Assembly: GCF_007754155.1 (NCBI RefSeq)
Contig: NZ_CP037423.1
Location: forward strand, 9,978,938 to 10,042,937
DNA: 64,000 nt
Reading direction: 5' to 3'
From: Stieleria neptunia
Lineage (GTDB): Bacteria; Planctomycetota; Planctomycetia; Pirellulales; Pirellulaceae
Shown: positions 9,455 through 18,665 of the stretch, piece after piece
How positions within the stretch are numbered: position 1 is the stretch's first letter
Layout: every line of letters begins with the position of its first letter
Made by a program: the position numbers and the translations under genes
Notes under the pieces: generated by a model
What the model saw: only the letters and a program-made list of their open reading frames with translations
What the model was told of the DNA's origin: nothing
Database searches by the model: none

Positions 9455-9919
9455 ATGAGATCGATTTTATTGATCGCTGCACTCGCAATCCTCAGCCAGG
9501 ACGCCTGGGCCGTGGGAGATCCAGAAAAGTTTGCTGAATATCGAGCTCGGCTGCAGCAACGTCGCGATGCCGCGTTGGAAATGCGGCGGCAACAGCGACT
9601 GTCTGAGCAGTCGGCCCCGCAGGCCACGCGATCGGCCCAGACCAATCGGTTTCGCCCCGCACTCGATGGCTACGTGCCCCAGCCGGCACTGCGCGGCTAC
9701 GTGCCGCAACCGGCGCTGCGCGGCTACACGCCGCGACCGGCGCTCCAAGGCTACGTACCGCGACCGGCACTGTACGGCTGGGCCCCGCGACCTGCACTTT
9801 ATGGCTACGCCCCCGGACCCGCACTGCGTGGCTACACACCGCAACCCGCACTTCGCGGTTACACGCCCCGGCCGGCCCTTCGCGGCTACACGCCCAAACC
9901 GGCACTCTCGGCGAAGTGA
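9455..9919 (+). CDS. Secreted protein with nine GYxPxPALR repeats
   Basis: The 154-aa product has a signal peptide (MRSILLIAALAILSQDAWA) and a charged linker (~20-68). The C-terminal half is nine tandem 9-residue repeats of the form GYxPxPALR, ending with PALSAK; one repeat has GWAP in place of GYxP. The repeats are 27-nt DNA units at ~9667-9910. No family was recognised. Pro/Tyr-rich repeats with regularly placed Arg suggest a surface or wall structural protein. The methyltransferase gene begins 15 bp after the stop, so the two may be co-transcribed. Confidence 0.8.
   Translation: MRSILLIAALAILSQDAWAVGDPEKFAEYRARLQQRRDAALEMRRQQRLSEQSAPQATRSAQTNRFRPALDGYVPQPALRGYVPQPALRGYTPRPALQGYVPRPALYGWAPRPALYGYAPGPALRGYTPQPALRGYTPRPALRGYTPKPALSAK
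9667..9910 (+). repeat. 27-bp coding tandem repeat
   Basis: Nine units of 27 bp (consensus GGCTACRCGCCGCRACCGGC plus seven bases) encode the GYxPxPALR repeats. Differences are mostly at third positions and at the two variable codons. Confidence 0.9.
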
Positions 9920-9934
9920 CATCGAAGGGATGCA

Positions 9935-10624
9935 ATGGATTGGAAAATCGATCGACAGGCCGCACGGGGCCGCTGTGCAGACCGGTACGACAGCCAGGCT
10001 GCCGAGGAATATGATCACTACATCGGGTTGGGAACGTTGTCCGTGGAGATGCAGTCCGATTTATTGACGGATTTGCAAAGCGTTTACACGTTTCCCGAAA
10101 ACGCCGATGTCTTGGACGTGGGTGCCGGCACGGGCGCGCTCAGCAGTGCGCTGGTGAACTTGCCCGTGGGATCGATCACCGCGCTGGAACCGTCGCACGC
10201 GATGTTGGACCGACTGAAAGCCAAACCGGAACTCAAACGTGTCAGCCCCATCGTTGGCTGCTGCGACCATGCCAACGACCGAGCCGTGTTCGCCGCCTCC
10301 AGTTTTGATGTCATCGCGTCCAGAAAAGTGGTCAGCAGCTTGTTTGATCCGCTGGCCGCATTTCGCAACTGGCACCATTGGTTACGCGTGGGCGGTCACG
10401 TGGTGATCATCGACGGCCTGTTCGGACGCGACTCTTACATCGGCGACTGGGCCAAAGAAGTCGACGTGTTGCCGTTGTCGGCCAGCCAGTCGCTGGCGAC
10501 GGTCCCGTATTTACTGGAAACGGTTGGATTTGCGATTGAATCCGTCGACCTGACTGAGCGGTGGAACCAGACCGCTCGGACGCCGCACTACATGGTCGTT
10601 GCGTCGAAAACGGCAACGCGGTAG
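9935..10624 (+). CDS. Class I SAM-dependent methyltransferase
   Basis: The 229-aa protein has the class I SAM-binding motif VLDVGAGTGALSSAL (~residues 59-73), an acidic end of strand beta2 (ITALEPSHAML) and a post-motif region FDVIASRKVVSSL. Its layout is that of a Methyltransf_11/25 domain. The methyl acceptor is unknown. The start is 15 bp after the repeat-protein gene, with GAAGGGATG just upstream, so translation coupling is plausible and the repeat protein is one candidate substrate. That link is conjecture. Confidence 0.85.
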   Translation: MDWKIDRQAARGRCADRYDSQAAEEYDHYIGLGTLSVEMQSDLLTDLQSVYTFPENADVLDVGAGTGALSSALVNLPVGSITALEPSHAMLDRLKAKPELKRVSPIVGCCDHANDRAVFAASSFDVIASRKVVSSLFDPLAAFRNWHHWLRVGGHVVIIDGLFGRDSYIGDWAKEVDVLPLSASQSLATVPYLLETVGFAIESVDLTERWNQTARTPHYMVVASKTATR

Positions 10625-10635
10625 CGGCGGCATGG

Positions 10636-10692
10636 CACTCGCAAGCTGGAAGCTTACGCCACGGATCGCACGCTGGAAGCTTACGCCACTGG
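10636..10692. repeat. Dispersed repeat, family B (two copies)
   Basis: Two copies of GCTGGAAGCTTACGCCAC lie between the methyltransferase and threonine synthase genes. The same word recurs at 28027-28152 and, with changes, at 61846-61876. Confidence 0.7.
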
Positions 10693-10693
10693 G

Positions 10694-12055
<1,362 letters not shown>

Positions 12056-12146
12056 GGTGAAATCCCGGTAAGTGCAGAATAAGATCGCATTATGTCCAAA
12101 CCGACCAGATCTGGCAAAGGGCAAGTGCATTGAAAAGGCCGCGGGG

Positions 12147-12866
12147 TCAGCCGTTTTGCACGACCCACAGCGTGGCTTGGCGGTTCAGATCGGCACTGGA
12201 GTTCAAGTCCAACTTGCCTTTGAGTCGTTCGCGATGCGTTCCGACCGTGTTCGGGCTGATGTGCAGCTTTTTGGCGATCTCGTGGGTGGTGTATCCATGC
12301 CCGATCAGCGTAAAAACCTGCAATTCACGATTGGACAGGGCGCCCACGATCGAGCGGCCGGGGTCGCCCGGATCGGAGCGGGGATCGGCCCCGGACACCG
12401 CACTGTGCATCAGCCGGCTGGTCATTTCCTCGCTAAAGAACAGCCCGCCGCGGAGGACTCGATCGATGGCCTCCAGAATCGTGGTGGCGGGCAAATGCTT
12501 GTTCACATACCCCGACGCACCGGCCTTCATCGCCCGCTCGCCGTAGTCCCGCTCGTCGTGCATCGTGGACACGATCACTCGGGTCTGGGGCCGCTGGTCG
12601 ACAATCCACTTGATCAGATCCAGTCCGCTGCTTTCTCGCAGTGTCAGATCGACGATGACCAGATCGGGTTGCAGTTCGCGAAATCGGATGCGGGCTTGGT
12701 GTTCGCTGTCGGCTTCGCCACAAACCTTCCAATACGGCTGACGACTGATCAATTGCCGCAGCCCGTCGCGCAGCAGTTCGTGATCGTCAACAATCATGAC
12801 GCCGACGGCGCGTTGAGTCGTCGATGCGGTGGCAGGCTTGGCCTCTGTGATTCGCCGTTTCGTCAT
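12147..12866 (-). CDS. NarL/FixJ-family response regulator
   Basis: The start at 12866 ([10 protein letters not shown]) lies 2 bp past the stop of the kinase gene, so the pair is translationally coupled. The 239-aa product has a receiver domain ([13 protein letters not shown]; phospho-acceptor Asp in LVIVDLTL; Lys of YVNKHLP) and a LuxR-type DNA-binding domain ([16 protein letters not shown] ... [13 protein letters not shown]). It should be phosphorylated by the HisKA_3-type module of the adjacent kinase and regulate unknown promoters. Confidence 0.93.
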   Translation of the reverse strand: MTKRRITEAKPATASTTQRAVGVMIVDDHELLRDGLRQLISRQPYWKVCGEADSEHQARIRFRELQPDLVIVDLTLRESSGLDLIKWIVDQRPQTRVIVSTMHDERDYGERAMKAGASGYVNKHLPATTILEAIDRVLRGGLFFSEEMTSRLMHSAVSGADPRSDPGDPGRSIVGALSNRELQVFTLIGHGYTTHEIAKKLHISPNTVGTHRERLKGKLDLNSSADLNRQATLWVVQNG

Positions 12867-12868
12867 GC

Positions 12869-15800
12869 TTATCCCATCTTCCCGGCCAACGTGCAACGGA
12901 CGAGGGTACCGCCCTGCGAGGGCGATTCGAATCGCAGTGCGGCTTCGATCAGGCTGGCGCGGTGTCGCATGATTCGAATGCCCATGCCGGAGGAATGTTC
13001 GCTGTCGGAGGCAAGGCCGACCCCGTTGTCGGCAATACTGAGCTGGATGCCGGCGCGATTGGTCAATCGAATCACGATCTGGTCGGCTTGAGCATGTTTC
13101 GCCGCGTTGTGCGCCGCCTCGCTGGCGATCAAGAACAGCTGGGTCGCTGCGAAACTGTCGATCGAGGTGACGTCATGCTCGCCGACGAAACGGCAAACCG
13201 GTCCGTGGGGCTTGGACGTTTCGACGGCCAGACGCTCTAAAGCCGCCGGCAATCCGCCCCCCTCGACGTTGACCACTTCAAGCCCGACCATCAGCGAACG
13301 AATCTGCCGTTGCGATGTTTCGATATGCGTTTTCAGTTTCTCGAGCAATTCTTGTTTGGCCGACGAATCGTCCGCCATGTCGTGTCTGAGCGACTCGACC
13401 AACATGCCCAAGGCGGAGATTTGTTGGCCGAGCGAGTCGTGCAATTCTCGCCCCAATCGCTCCCGTTCCTCCAACGTGACTTTGGCCATTTGGCGATCGG
13501 ATGCTCGTCGCGCCACGACATAGCCGAGCTGAACGCCGATGTTCTTGATCGCGTCAACGAATCTCTCGTCGCGTGGAGCGGACTGTTGTGAATAAAACTC
13601 CAGCACGGCGACAACCTCGTTCCCCACCAGCACCGGGAACGCGATGATCGCCTGGACCCCCAGATCACGCAGATCGTGTCGTGGATATTCGGTCGATGTC
13701 TGAATGTCCGCGACCCACCGCAATGCTGCGCCGGCAACGACATCGTCGATCAGATTGTCGCTCGAATGAGCGTAGCTCGGGCGACAGGTCACGCGTCGGA
13801 TTTGCGAAACGTCCATTCCTTCGGCCTGGTGCCAGATCTCCGTCGGCAGGATCGCGCCGCTGCCATCGCCGGCCATCCGAAACGCCTGGCCGGCTTGCCA
13901 ACCGTCGTACTGACAGATCCGATCGATGGCATACGACAACGCCTCATCGACGGTTTGCGTTTGATTGGCGAACGCCGTGATGTCATGGACAAGCTGCAAT
14001 AACTTCGTTCGTTCGATCACCTGCTGTTCCAGGGACGCGTTCAACAACTGCAGCGATTCCCGCGCCTGATTCCGCTCGGTGATATCGATAAACGTGATCA
14101 CAACGCCATCAATGCGGTCCTCTTCGGTGCGGTAGGGGACGATCCGTCGGACGTACCAGTGGCCCCGCTCGTCGCGGATCTCTTTGTCCATCGGCGCCAG
14201 GTGCTTCAGCACGTTCGCCGCGTCATCGAGCAGATCCTCATCCGAAAAGTTTTTCGCAAAGTCGGAAAACGGCCGGCCGATATCGGTTTCGATCACCCGC
14301 AACAAGTTGGCGGTCGCCGGCGTGAAACGCTTCACGCGGAACTGTCGATCAAGAAACAGTGTCGCGTGATCGATGCTGGACAGCAAATTGTTCAAGTCGT
14401 TGTTGACCGATTCCAATTCGCCGACCTTGGATTCCAACTGGTTGTTGACCGTCTGCATCTCCTCGTTGAGTGACTGCAGTTCCTCTTGCGAAGTCTCCAA
14501 TTCTTCGTTGGTCGACTGCAGTTCTTCATTGATCGACGTGACTTCTTCGTTGGCCGCCTTGAACTCCTCGTTGCTGGTTTCGAACTCCTCGATCGAGGTT
14601 TGCAAATCCTCTCGCGTTTCCGTCAGATCGCGTTCGAGTTGACGGATCACGGCCTGGTACTCGGCGACCGTGTCGGGCTCGTCGGGGGGGATCGCTTCGC
14701 TCGGTTCGACGTAGACCAGCCGCACGCGCTGTTCCGCGTCCGCTTCTTCGAACGCCAACAACAGCAGATCCGACAGTTCGTCCGGTTGACGCAGCGGCTC
14801 GATACTGACTCGGACGGGACAGAATTGTTGCCCCCGCCGGACCTGCACGTTCTCAAGCGCCACCGGTTTGTTGGTCTGGATCGCCTGCTGAACGGCCACG
14901 CGCAACTTGGTTCGCAATCCCTGGCGTGACATGGCGATCAAGTCATACGTCTGCTCTCCGCTGGGAAGCTGCAAGTAGTCGTCGACGGGGCCGTGCAGGT
15001 AAACCACTTTGAGCGAGCGATCGACCAGCGCACAGGCGGGCGCAAATCGTTGCAACACCAACTGCTGGGCCGCCGCAGGCAACCGGGGGGCGCGTCGTTG
15101 AACGCCCCGGGCAGGCAGGGCGATTTCCGGAGGCGGCGATCTGGAGGCACGGGCGGGCACGCTGTATTCGCGCTCGACCGAATTGCTCCGCTGGTAAATC
15201 CGCCATTCCCGCGACACCGGTACGAACAAGTCGGATTGCTGTGTGATCGTCTCGGCATTGCCGAGAAACAGATACCCGCCGTCACGCAGGGCAAAGTGGA
15301 ACATCGACAAGATTTTTTTCTGGATGTCCGGTTCCAGGTAGATCAATAAATTGCGGCAACTGATCAAGTCCAATTTCGAGAACGGCGGATCGCTGATCAC
15401 ATTCTGCTCGGCAAAGACAACCGTTTCGCGGATCTCCTTGTTGATCCGATAGGTGTGCTCGCCCTTGGTGAAGAACCGCTGCAATCGCTCGGGCGTGACA
15501 TCGGCCGCAATCGTTTCCGGATAGACCCCGGCTCGCGCGAAAGCCACCGCGTCATGGTCGATGTCCGAAGCAAACAGATTCAATTCACCATCCTTCGACG
15601 CGGCTTGCATCCTCTCGGTCAGCAGCATGGCCAGCGAAAACGGCTCTTCGCCACTGGCACAGCCCGGCGTCCAGACGCGAATGGTGTTGCGGTGTGTCTC
15701 GTCGTGCCGATGAGGGTCCGGCGCCAAGCCCGCCACCAACGGTCCGATCACGTGTTTTTCCAAAGCCAGCCAGGCCGGCGGATCGCGAAAGAAGTTGGTC

Positions 15801-16720
15801 ACACTGATCAACAGGTCTTTGTAAAGCGCCGTGACTTCGGCATCGTCCTGTCGCAACCGTTCGATGTACTCATCCATTGCCTCGACGTGCCGGAGCCCCA
15901 TGCGACGTTGGATTCGGCGGGTCAGCGTTCCTTTCTTGTAGTAACTGAAGTCGTACTTGACGCGTGCCCGCAACAGACCAACGATCGTCGTCAAATCGCT
16001 CGATGCCTTGGTCACCGACCGCTCCAAACGCGTTTGCGTCGTCTGGTCGTTGACATACGAATGCCCCACATAGCGCAGCAGCATGTCCGGCATTTCGTCC
16101 ACCGGTAACACGCAATCGACGACGCCGGCCAGCATCGCGCTGCGCGGCATGCCGTCGTATTGTGCCGTGTCCGGCGATTGAACCATGACGATGCCGCCGG
16201 CCGCCTTGATCTCCCCCGCGCCGAGCGTCCCGTCGCTGCCGGTCCCGCTCAAGATGATGCCGATCGCTCGACTTTGCTGGTCGTCGGCCAGTGAGCGGAA
16301 GAAAAAGTCAATCGGCACCCGGACACCGCGACGCTGGACCGGTTCGGACAAATGCAGCGTCTTGCCGCTGATCGTCAGATACTTGTTGGGTGGGATCACG
16401 TAGACGTGATTCGGCTCGATCACCATCTCCTCGACGACTTGCACCACGCTCATTTCGGTGTGCTTGCCCAACAGTTCTGCGGTCAGGCTTTCATGCGTGG
16501 GGTCGAGATGCTGGATCAGCACAAACGCCACGCCCAGATCCCCCGGAGCGGCAGAAAAAAACCGCCGGAACGCATCGAGCCCCCCGGCTGATGCGCCGAT
16601 CCCCACGACGGCCACGCCGCGGTTGCCGGCGGGGCCGGTTCGAATCGGCTGCTCTTTTCTGCCGCCCGATCTCGTCTCCCCCTCCATGTCTGCGGGCGTC
16701 GCGTTCGTTTGCTTGGCCAT
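12869..16720 (-). CDS. CheB-CheR-PAS-GAF-histidine kinase fusion
   Basis: The 1283-aa protein joins several signalling modules. A CheB methylesterase domain (~35-220, VVGIGASAGGLDAF with the catalytic Ser) is followed by a CheR methyltransferase (~240-500; LLISVTNFFRDP, VWTPGCASGEEPFSLAM). A long coiled coil (~680-770, repeats of ELQSTNEELETSQEELQSLN) leads to a PAS/PAC domain (~790-900) and a GAF domain (~930-1060). At the end is a NarX-type HisKA_3 (RERLGRELHDSLGQQ, His at ~1085) with a HATPase (NAAKHA, IADNGVGL). No CheB receiver domain and no membrane segment were seen, so it is a cytoplasmic sensor. The partner regulator is the next gene. Confidence 0.93.
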   Translation of the reverse strand: MAKQTNATPADMEGETRSGGRKEQPIRTGPAGNRGVAVVGIGASAGGLDAFRRFFSAAPGDLGVAFVLIQHLDPTHESLTAELLGKHTEMSVVQVVEEMVIEPNHVYVIPPNKYLTISGKTLHLSEPVQRRGVRVPIDFFFRSLADDQQSRAIGIILSGTGSDGTLGAGEIKAAGGIVMVQSPDTAQYDGMPRSAMLAGVVDCVLPVDEMPDMLLRYVGHSYVNDQTTQTRLERSVTKASSDLTTIVGLLRARVKYDFSYYKKGTLTRRIQRRMGLRHVEAMDEYIERLRQDDAEVTALYKDLLISVTNFFRDPPAWLALEKHVIGPLVAGLAPDPHRHDETHRNTIRVWTPGCASGEEPFSLAMLLTERMQAASKDGELNLFASDIDHDAVAFARAGVYPETIAADVTPERLQRFFTKGEHTYRINKEIRETVVFAEQNVISDPPFSKLDLISCRNLLIYLEPDIQKKILSMFHFALRDGGYLFLGNAETITQQSDLFVPVSREWRIYQRSNSVEREYSVPARASRSPPPEIALPARGVQRRAPRLPAAAQQLVLQRFAPACALVDRSLKVVYLHGPVDDYLQLPSGEQTYDLIAMSRQGLRTKLRVAVQQAIQTNKPVALENVQVRRGQQFCPVRVSIEPLRQPDELSDLLLLAFEEADAEQRVRLVYVEPSEAIPPDEPDTVAEYQAVIRQLERDLTETREDLQTSIEEFETSNEEFKAANEEVTSINEELQSTNEELETSQEELQSLNEEMQTVNNQLESKVGELESVNNDLNNLLSSIDHATLFLDRQFRVKRFTPATANLLRVIETDIGRPFSDFAKNFSDEDLLDDAANVLKHLAPMDKEIRDERGHWYVRRIVPYRTEEDRIDGVVITFIDITERNQARESLQLLNASLEQQVIERTKLLQLVHDITAFANQTQTVDEALSYAIDRICQYDGWQAGQAFRMAGDGSGAILPTEIWHQAEGMDVSQIRRVTCRPSYAHSSDNLIDDVVAGAALRWVADIQTSTEYPRHDLRDLGVQAIIAFPVLVGNEVVAVLEFYSQQSAPRDERFVDAIKNIGVQLGYVVARRASDRQMAKVTLEERERLGRELHDSLGQQISALGMLVESLRHDMADDSSAKQELLEKLKTHIETSQRQIRSLMVGLEVVNVEGGGLPAALERLAVETSKPHGPVCRFVGEHDVTSIDSFAATQLFLIASEAAHNAAKHAQADQIVIRLTNRAGIQLSIADNGVGLASDSEHSSGMGIRIMRHRASLIEAALRFESPSQGGTLVRCTLAGKMG

Positions 16721-16936
16721 GGTCTTCCGTTCGCACTAAACCGTTTCCCCACCCTCGGGTATTCGCGCAGTGGACGTCTGTGGTCCACCACACACCATGC
16801 CGGGTGGGCGCGAGCACTCGCTCGAATGGAGGCCATGATACCGCAGAACCAGCGCCGCTTCAGCGTGGCCACCCGACCAATCGCCTCGGCCAGATGCGGG
16901 CCTGTCGCAGACGCGTTCTCGTCGCCGTGGCGACTT

Positions 16937-17170
16937 TCAGTCAACCGTTTTGGATAATTCGAGTAACTTCTCGCATGGCATCACGATCTTCCCTTGGAAC
17001 GCCCCGCTGATGATCAGCAAGTCGATCGGGATCCCGTCTTCCGCGTCCGTGGTCCCGATCCACGATTCACCGTCGTCGTCGGTCCGGATGAATTCGCACC
17101 CCATTTTTCGCAATCGCCTGAGCTGCGCAATCGTCTTGTTCCGCGGCAGCGCTAGTTTCTCCTGTCTCAT
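16937..17170 (-). CDS. Small hypothetical protein
   Basis: The 77-aa frame starts at the ATG at 17170 (MRQEKLALPRNKT); a TTG three bases earlier is possible. It has a basic N-terminus (TIAQLRRLRKMGC) and an acidic/hydrophobic second half (IPIDLLIISGAF). No family was recognised. AGAGAG upstream of the ATG is a plausible ribosome-binding site. It lies alone, convergent with nothing, between the kinase gene and a plus-strand gene. Confidence 0.5.
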   Translation of the reverse strand: MRQEKLALPRNKTIAQLRRLRKMGCEFIRTDDDGESWIGTTDAEDGIPIDLLIISGAFQGKIVMPCEKLLELSKTVD

Positions 17171-17496
17171 CAAGTCTCTCTTGTGACGGCGAAGCGGCGA
17201 GGTAGAGCAAACGAGTTACAGCTGAACCTACCGTCACCTGAAGCAGCCGGAAGTCACAAAAAAGGTGATTCCCATGTAGTCATTTTCACCACACCCGTTG
17301 AATCACAGGCAGCTCAAGTCGCCCCATCGGTCGCCCGCGTCGTCAACGCGATCTCGGCGTCGACGCTCGACAACCCGAACCGGCCCCGTGTGCGGTCGTG
17401 GATCCCGCAGCCCAATTTATCTGTTCGGCAAGTTGACGCGGCCACAGGATTCCCACAGGATTCCCACACAATGACGGCCCGATTGCTGGCCTGATT
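17171..17496. other. Intergenic region, nothing identified
   Basis: This 326-bp stretch separates two divergent genes and probably holds both promoters. A frame at 17183-17494 has no recognisable domain or convincing ribosome-binding site. No repeat family was seen. Confidence 0.4.
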
Positions 17497-18108
17497 GTGC
17501 CATCTGACCCGCCGAGTTCACCCTTGCGAAAGATCGACAAGACCTACACCGACCCGCTGGGGCTGATCTGGATTCACGCCGCCGGCCGCATGGGCATGCA
17601 GATCCAGCGGAGTGCAGAGGTGAATGCGTCGTGGGACGGGCACGGCGTCCTGACGATTGGGACGCCCGAAACCTTAGACCCGGACGACTCCCTGGCGCAG
17701 ATGATTCTGCACGAGGTCTGCCACTCCCTTTGTGAAGGTCCTGAAAGCGTGCATCGACCGGACTGGGGGCTGGAAAGTTTTGATCCGTCCAAAAAGTTCC
17801 ACGAACACGCCTGCCTCCGGCTCCAAGCGGCACTGGCCGACCGATACGGCCTGCGCTCGTTCTTTGCCGCAACGACCCAGTTTCGTTCCTATTACGACCG
17901 GCTTCCGGCCGATCCGCTCAGCGGCGGCGACGACGTTCAAGCGCTCGCCTTGGCCAGGGACGCTTGGCAGCGAGCCAACCTCGGCCCCTGGGCCGAACCA
18001 CTGCACGACGCCCTGCGCCGCACCGCCATCCTCGCGCAAGCCCTCGCGGGGCTGACGACGGAGGATTCGCTGTGGCATGGGCAAGGGAAAATGGTTGATC
18101 GATCGTAG
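17497..18108 (+). CDS. Hypothetical protein with an HExxH-type metalloprotease motif
   Basis: The 203-aa protein contains LHEVCHSL, a match to the HExxH zinc motif, at ~residues 71-78. WGLESFD (~91) could supply a third ligand, and a His/Glu pair (FHEHAC) follows at ~100. No signal peptide or membrane segment is visible, so it should be cytoplasmic. The start has poor upstream signals and may be later (MGMQIQRS at ~34 is too late, as it would drop conserved-looking sequence). Function unknown; an immunity-type or regulatory metalloprotease is possible. Confidence 0.65.
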   Translation: MPSDPPSSPLRKIDKTYTDPLGLIWIHAAGRMGMQIQRSAEVNASWDGHGVLTIGTPETLDPDDSLAQMILHEVCHSLCEGPESVHRPDWGLESFDPSKKFHEHACLRLQAALADRYGLRSFFAATTQFRSYYDRLPADPLSGGDDVQALALARDAWQRANLGPWAEPLHDALRRTAILAQALAGLTTEDSLWHGQGKMVDRS

Positions 18109-18275
18109 CACACGTTGGTGTTTAGCCTTTAGGCGATCTCCCGGTCGCTGCAATGCAGCGACACGCGACCGCCCGGAAGGGCCGTCGTACCAAGCGGCGA
18201 CACGCGACCGCCCGGAAGGGCCGTCGTACCCCAAGCTGCGTCCCCGGGCGGCTAAAGCCTGGACACCAGCGCCTC
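18108..18275. repeat. Compound family A repeat with doubled core
   Basis: Two 34-bp copies of a unit beginning GCGACACGCGACCGCCCGGA and ending GGGCCGTCGTACC lie at 18158-18191 and 18197-18230. They are bracketed by inverted words (CACGTTGGTGTTTAGCCTTTAGGC's first half and GGCTAAAGCCTGGACACCAG). The element sits in a convergent gap. Confidence 0.7.
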
Positions 18276-18278
18276 CTC

Positions 18279-18611
18279 TTAAACCAGCGTCTGCTTCGCT
18301 CCACCGAGCAGATGAAAGTGCAAGTGCGGCACCTCCTGGCCTCCCGCCTGGCCGCAGTTGACGACCATGTTGTAGCCATCGGCCAAGCCTTCTTGGGCGG
18401 CGATCTTGGCGACCGCCAACACGCAGTGACCGACAATCGATTCGTCTTCGTCGGACAAGTGCGCCAACGATTCGATTTCTTTTTTGGGGATCACCAACAC
18501 GTGAACCGGCGCCTTGGGATTGATATCCCGAAACGCCAGGCACACGTCGTCTTCAAAGACGATGTCGGCGGGGATTTCGCGGTCGATGATTTTGCTAAAG
18601 ATCGATGGCAT
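18279..18611 (-). CDS. hinT: HIT family (histidine triad) nucleotide-binding protein
   Basis: The 110-aa protein is a typical bacterial HinT. It starts MPSIFSKIIDREIPAD, contains DINPKAPVHVLVIPK and ends with the active-site triad HLHFHLLGG. HinT enzymes hydrolyse nucleoside phosphoramidates and aminoacyl adenylates in the cytoplasm. It lies 54 bp downstream of the FtsK-like gene on the same strand and may be read through from it; this is probably incidental. Confidence 0.95.
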   Translation of the reverse strand: MPSIFSKIIDREIPADIVFEDDVCLAFRDINPKAPVHVLVIPKKEIESLAHLSDEDESIVGHCVLAVAKIAAQEGLADGYNMVVNCGQAGGQEVPHLHFHLLGGAKQTLV

Positions 18612-18665
18612 GGTCGGTGGCGTGGTCGACGGTGGGGAACCCGATGGTGGGACTTGAACGAGGTG

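Noticed and set aside
17183..17494. 103-aa ORF upstream of the HEVCH gene
   Set aside because: Composition is random-like, no domain was seen and it lacks a ribosome-binding site.
18630..18665. tRNA on the minus strand
   Set aside because: TTCAAGTCCCACC looks like a T-loop, but the flanking bases do not pair and no acceptor or anticodon stem could be drawn.
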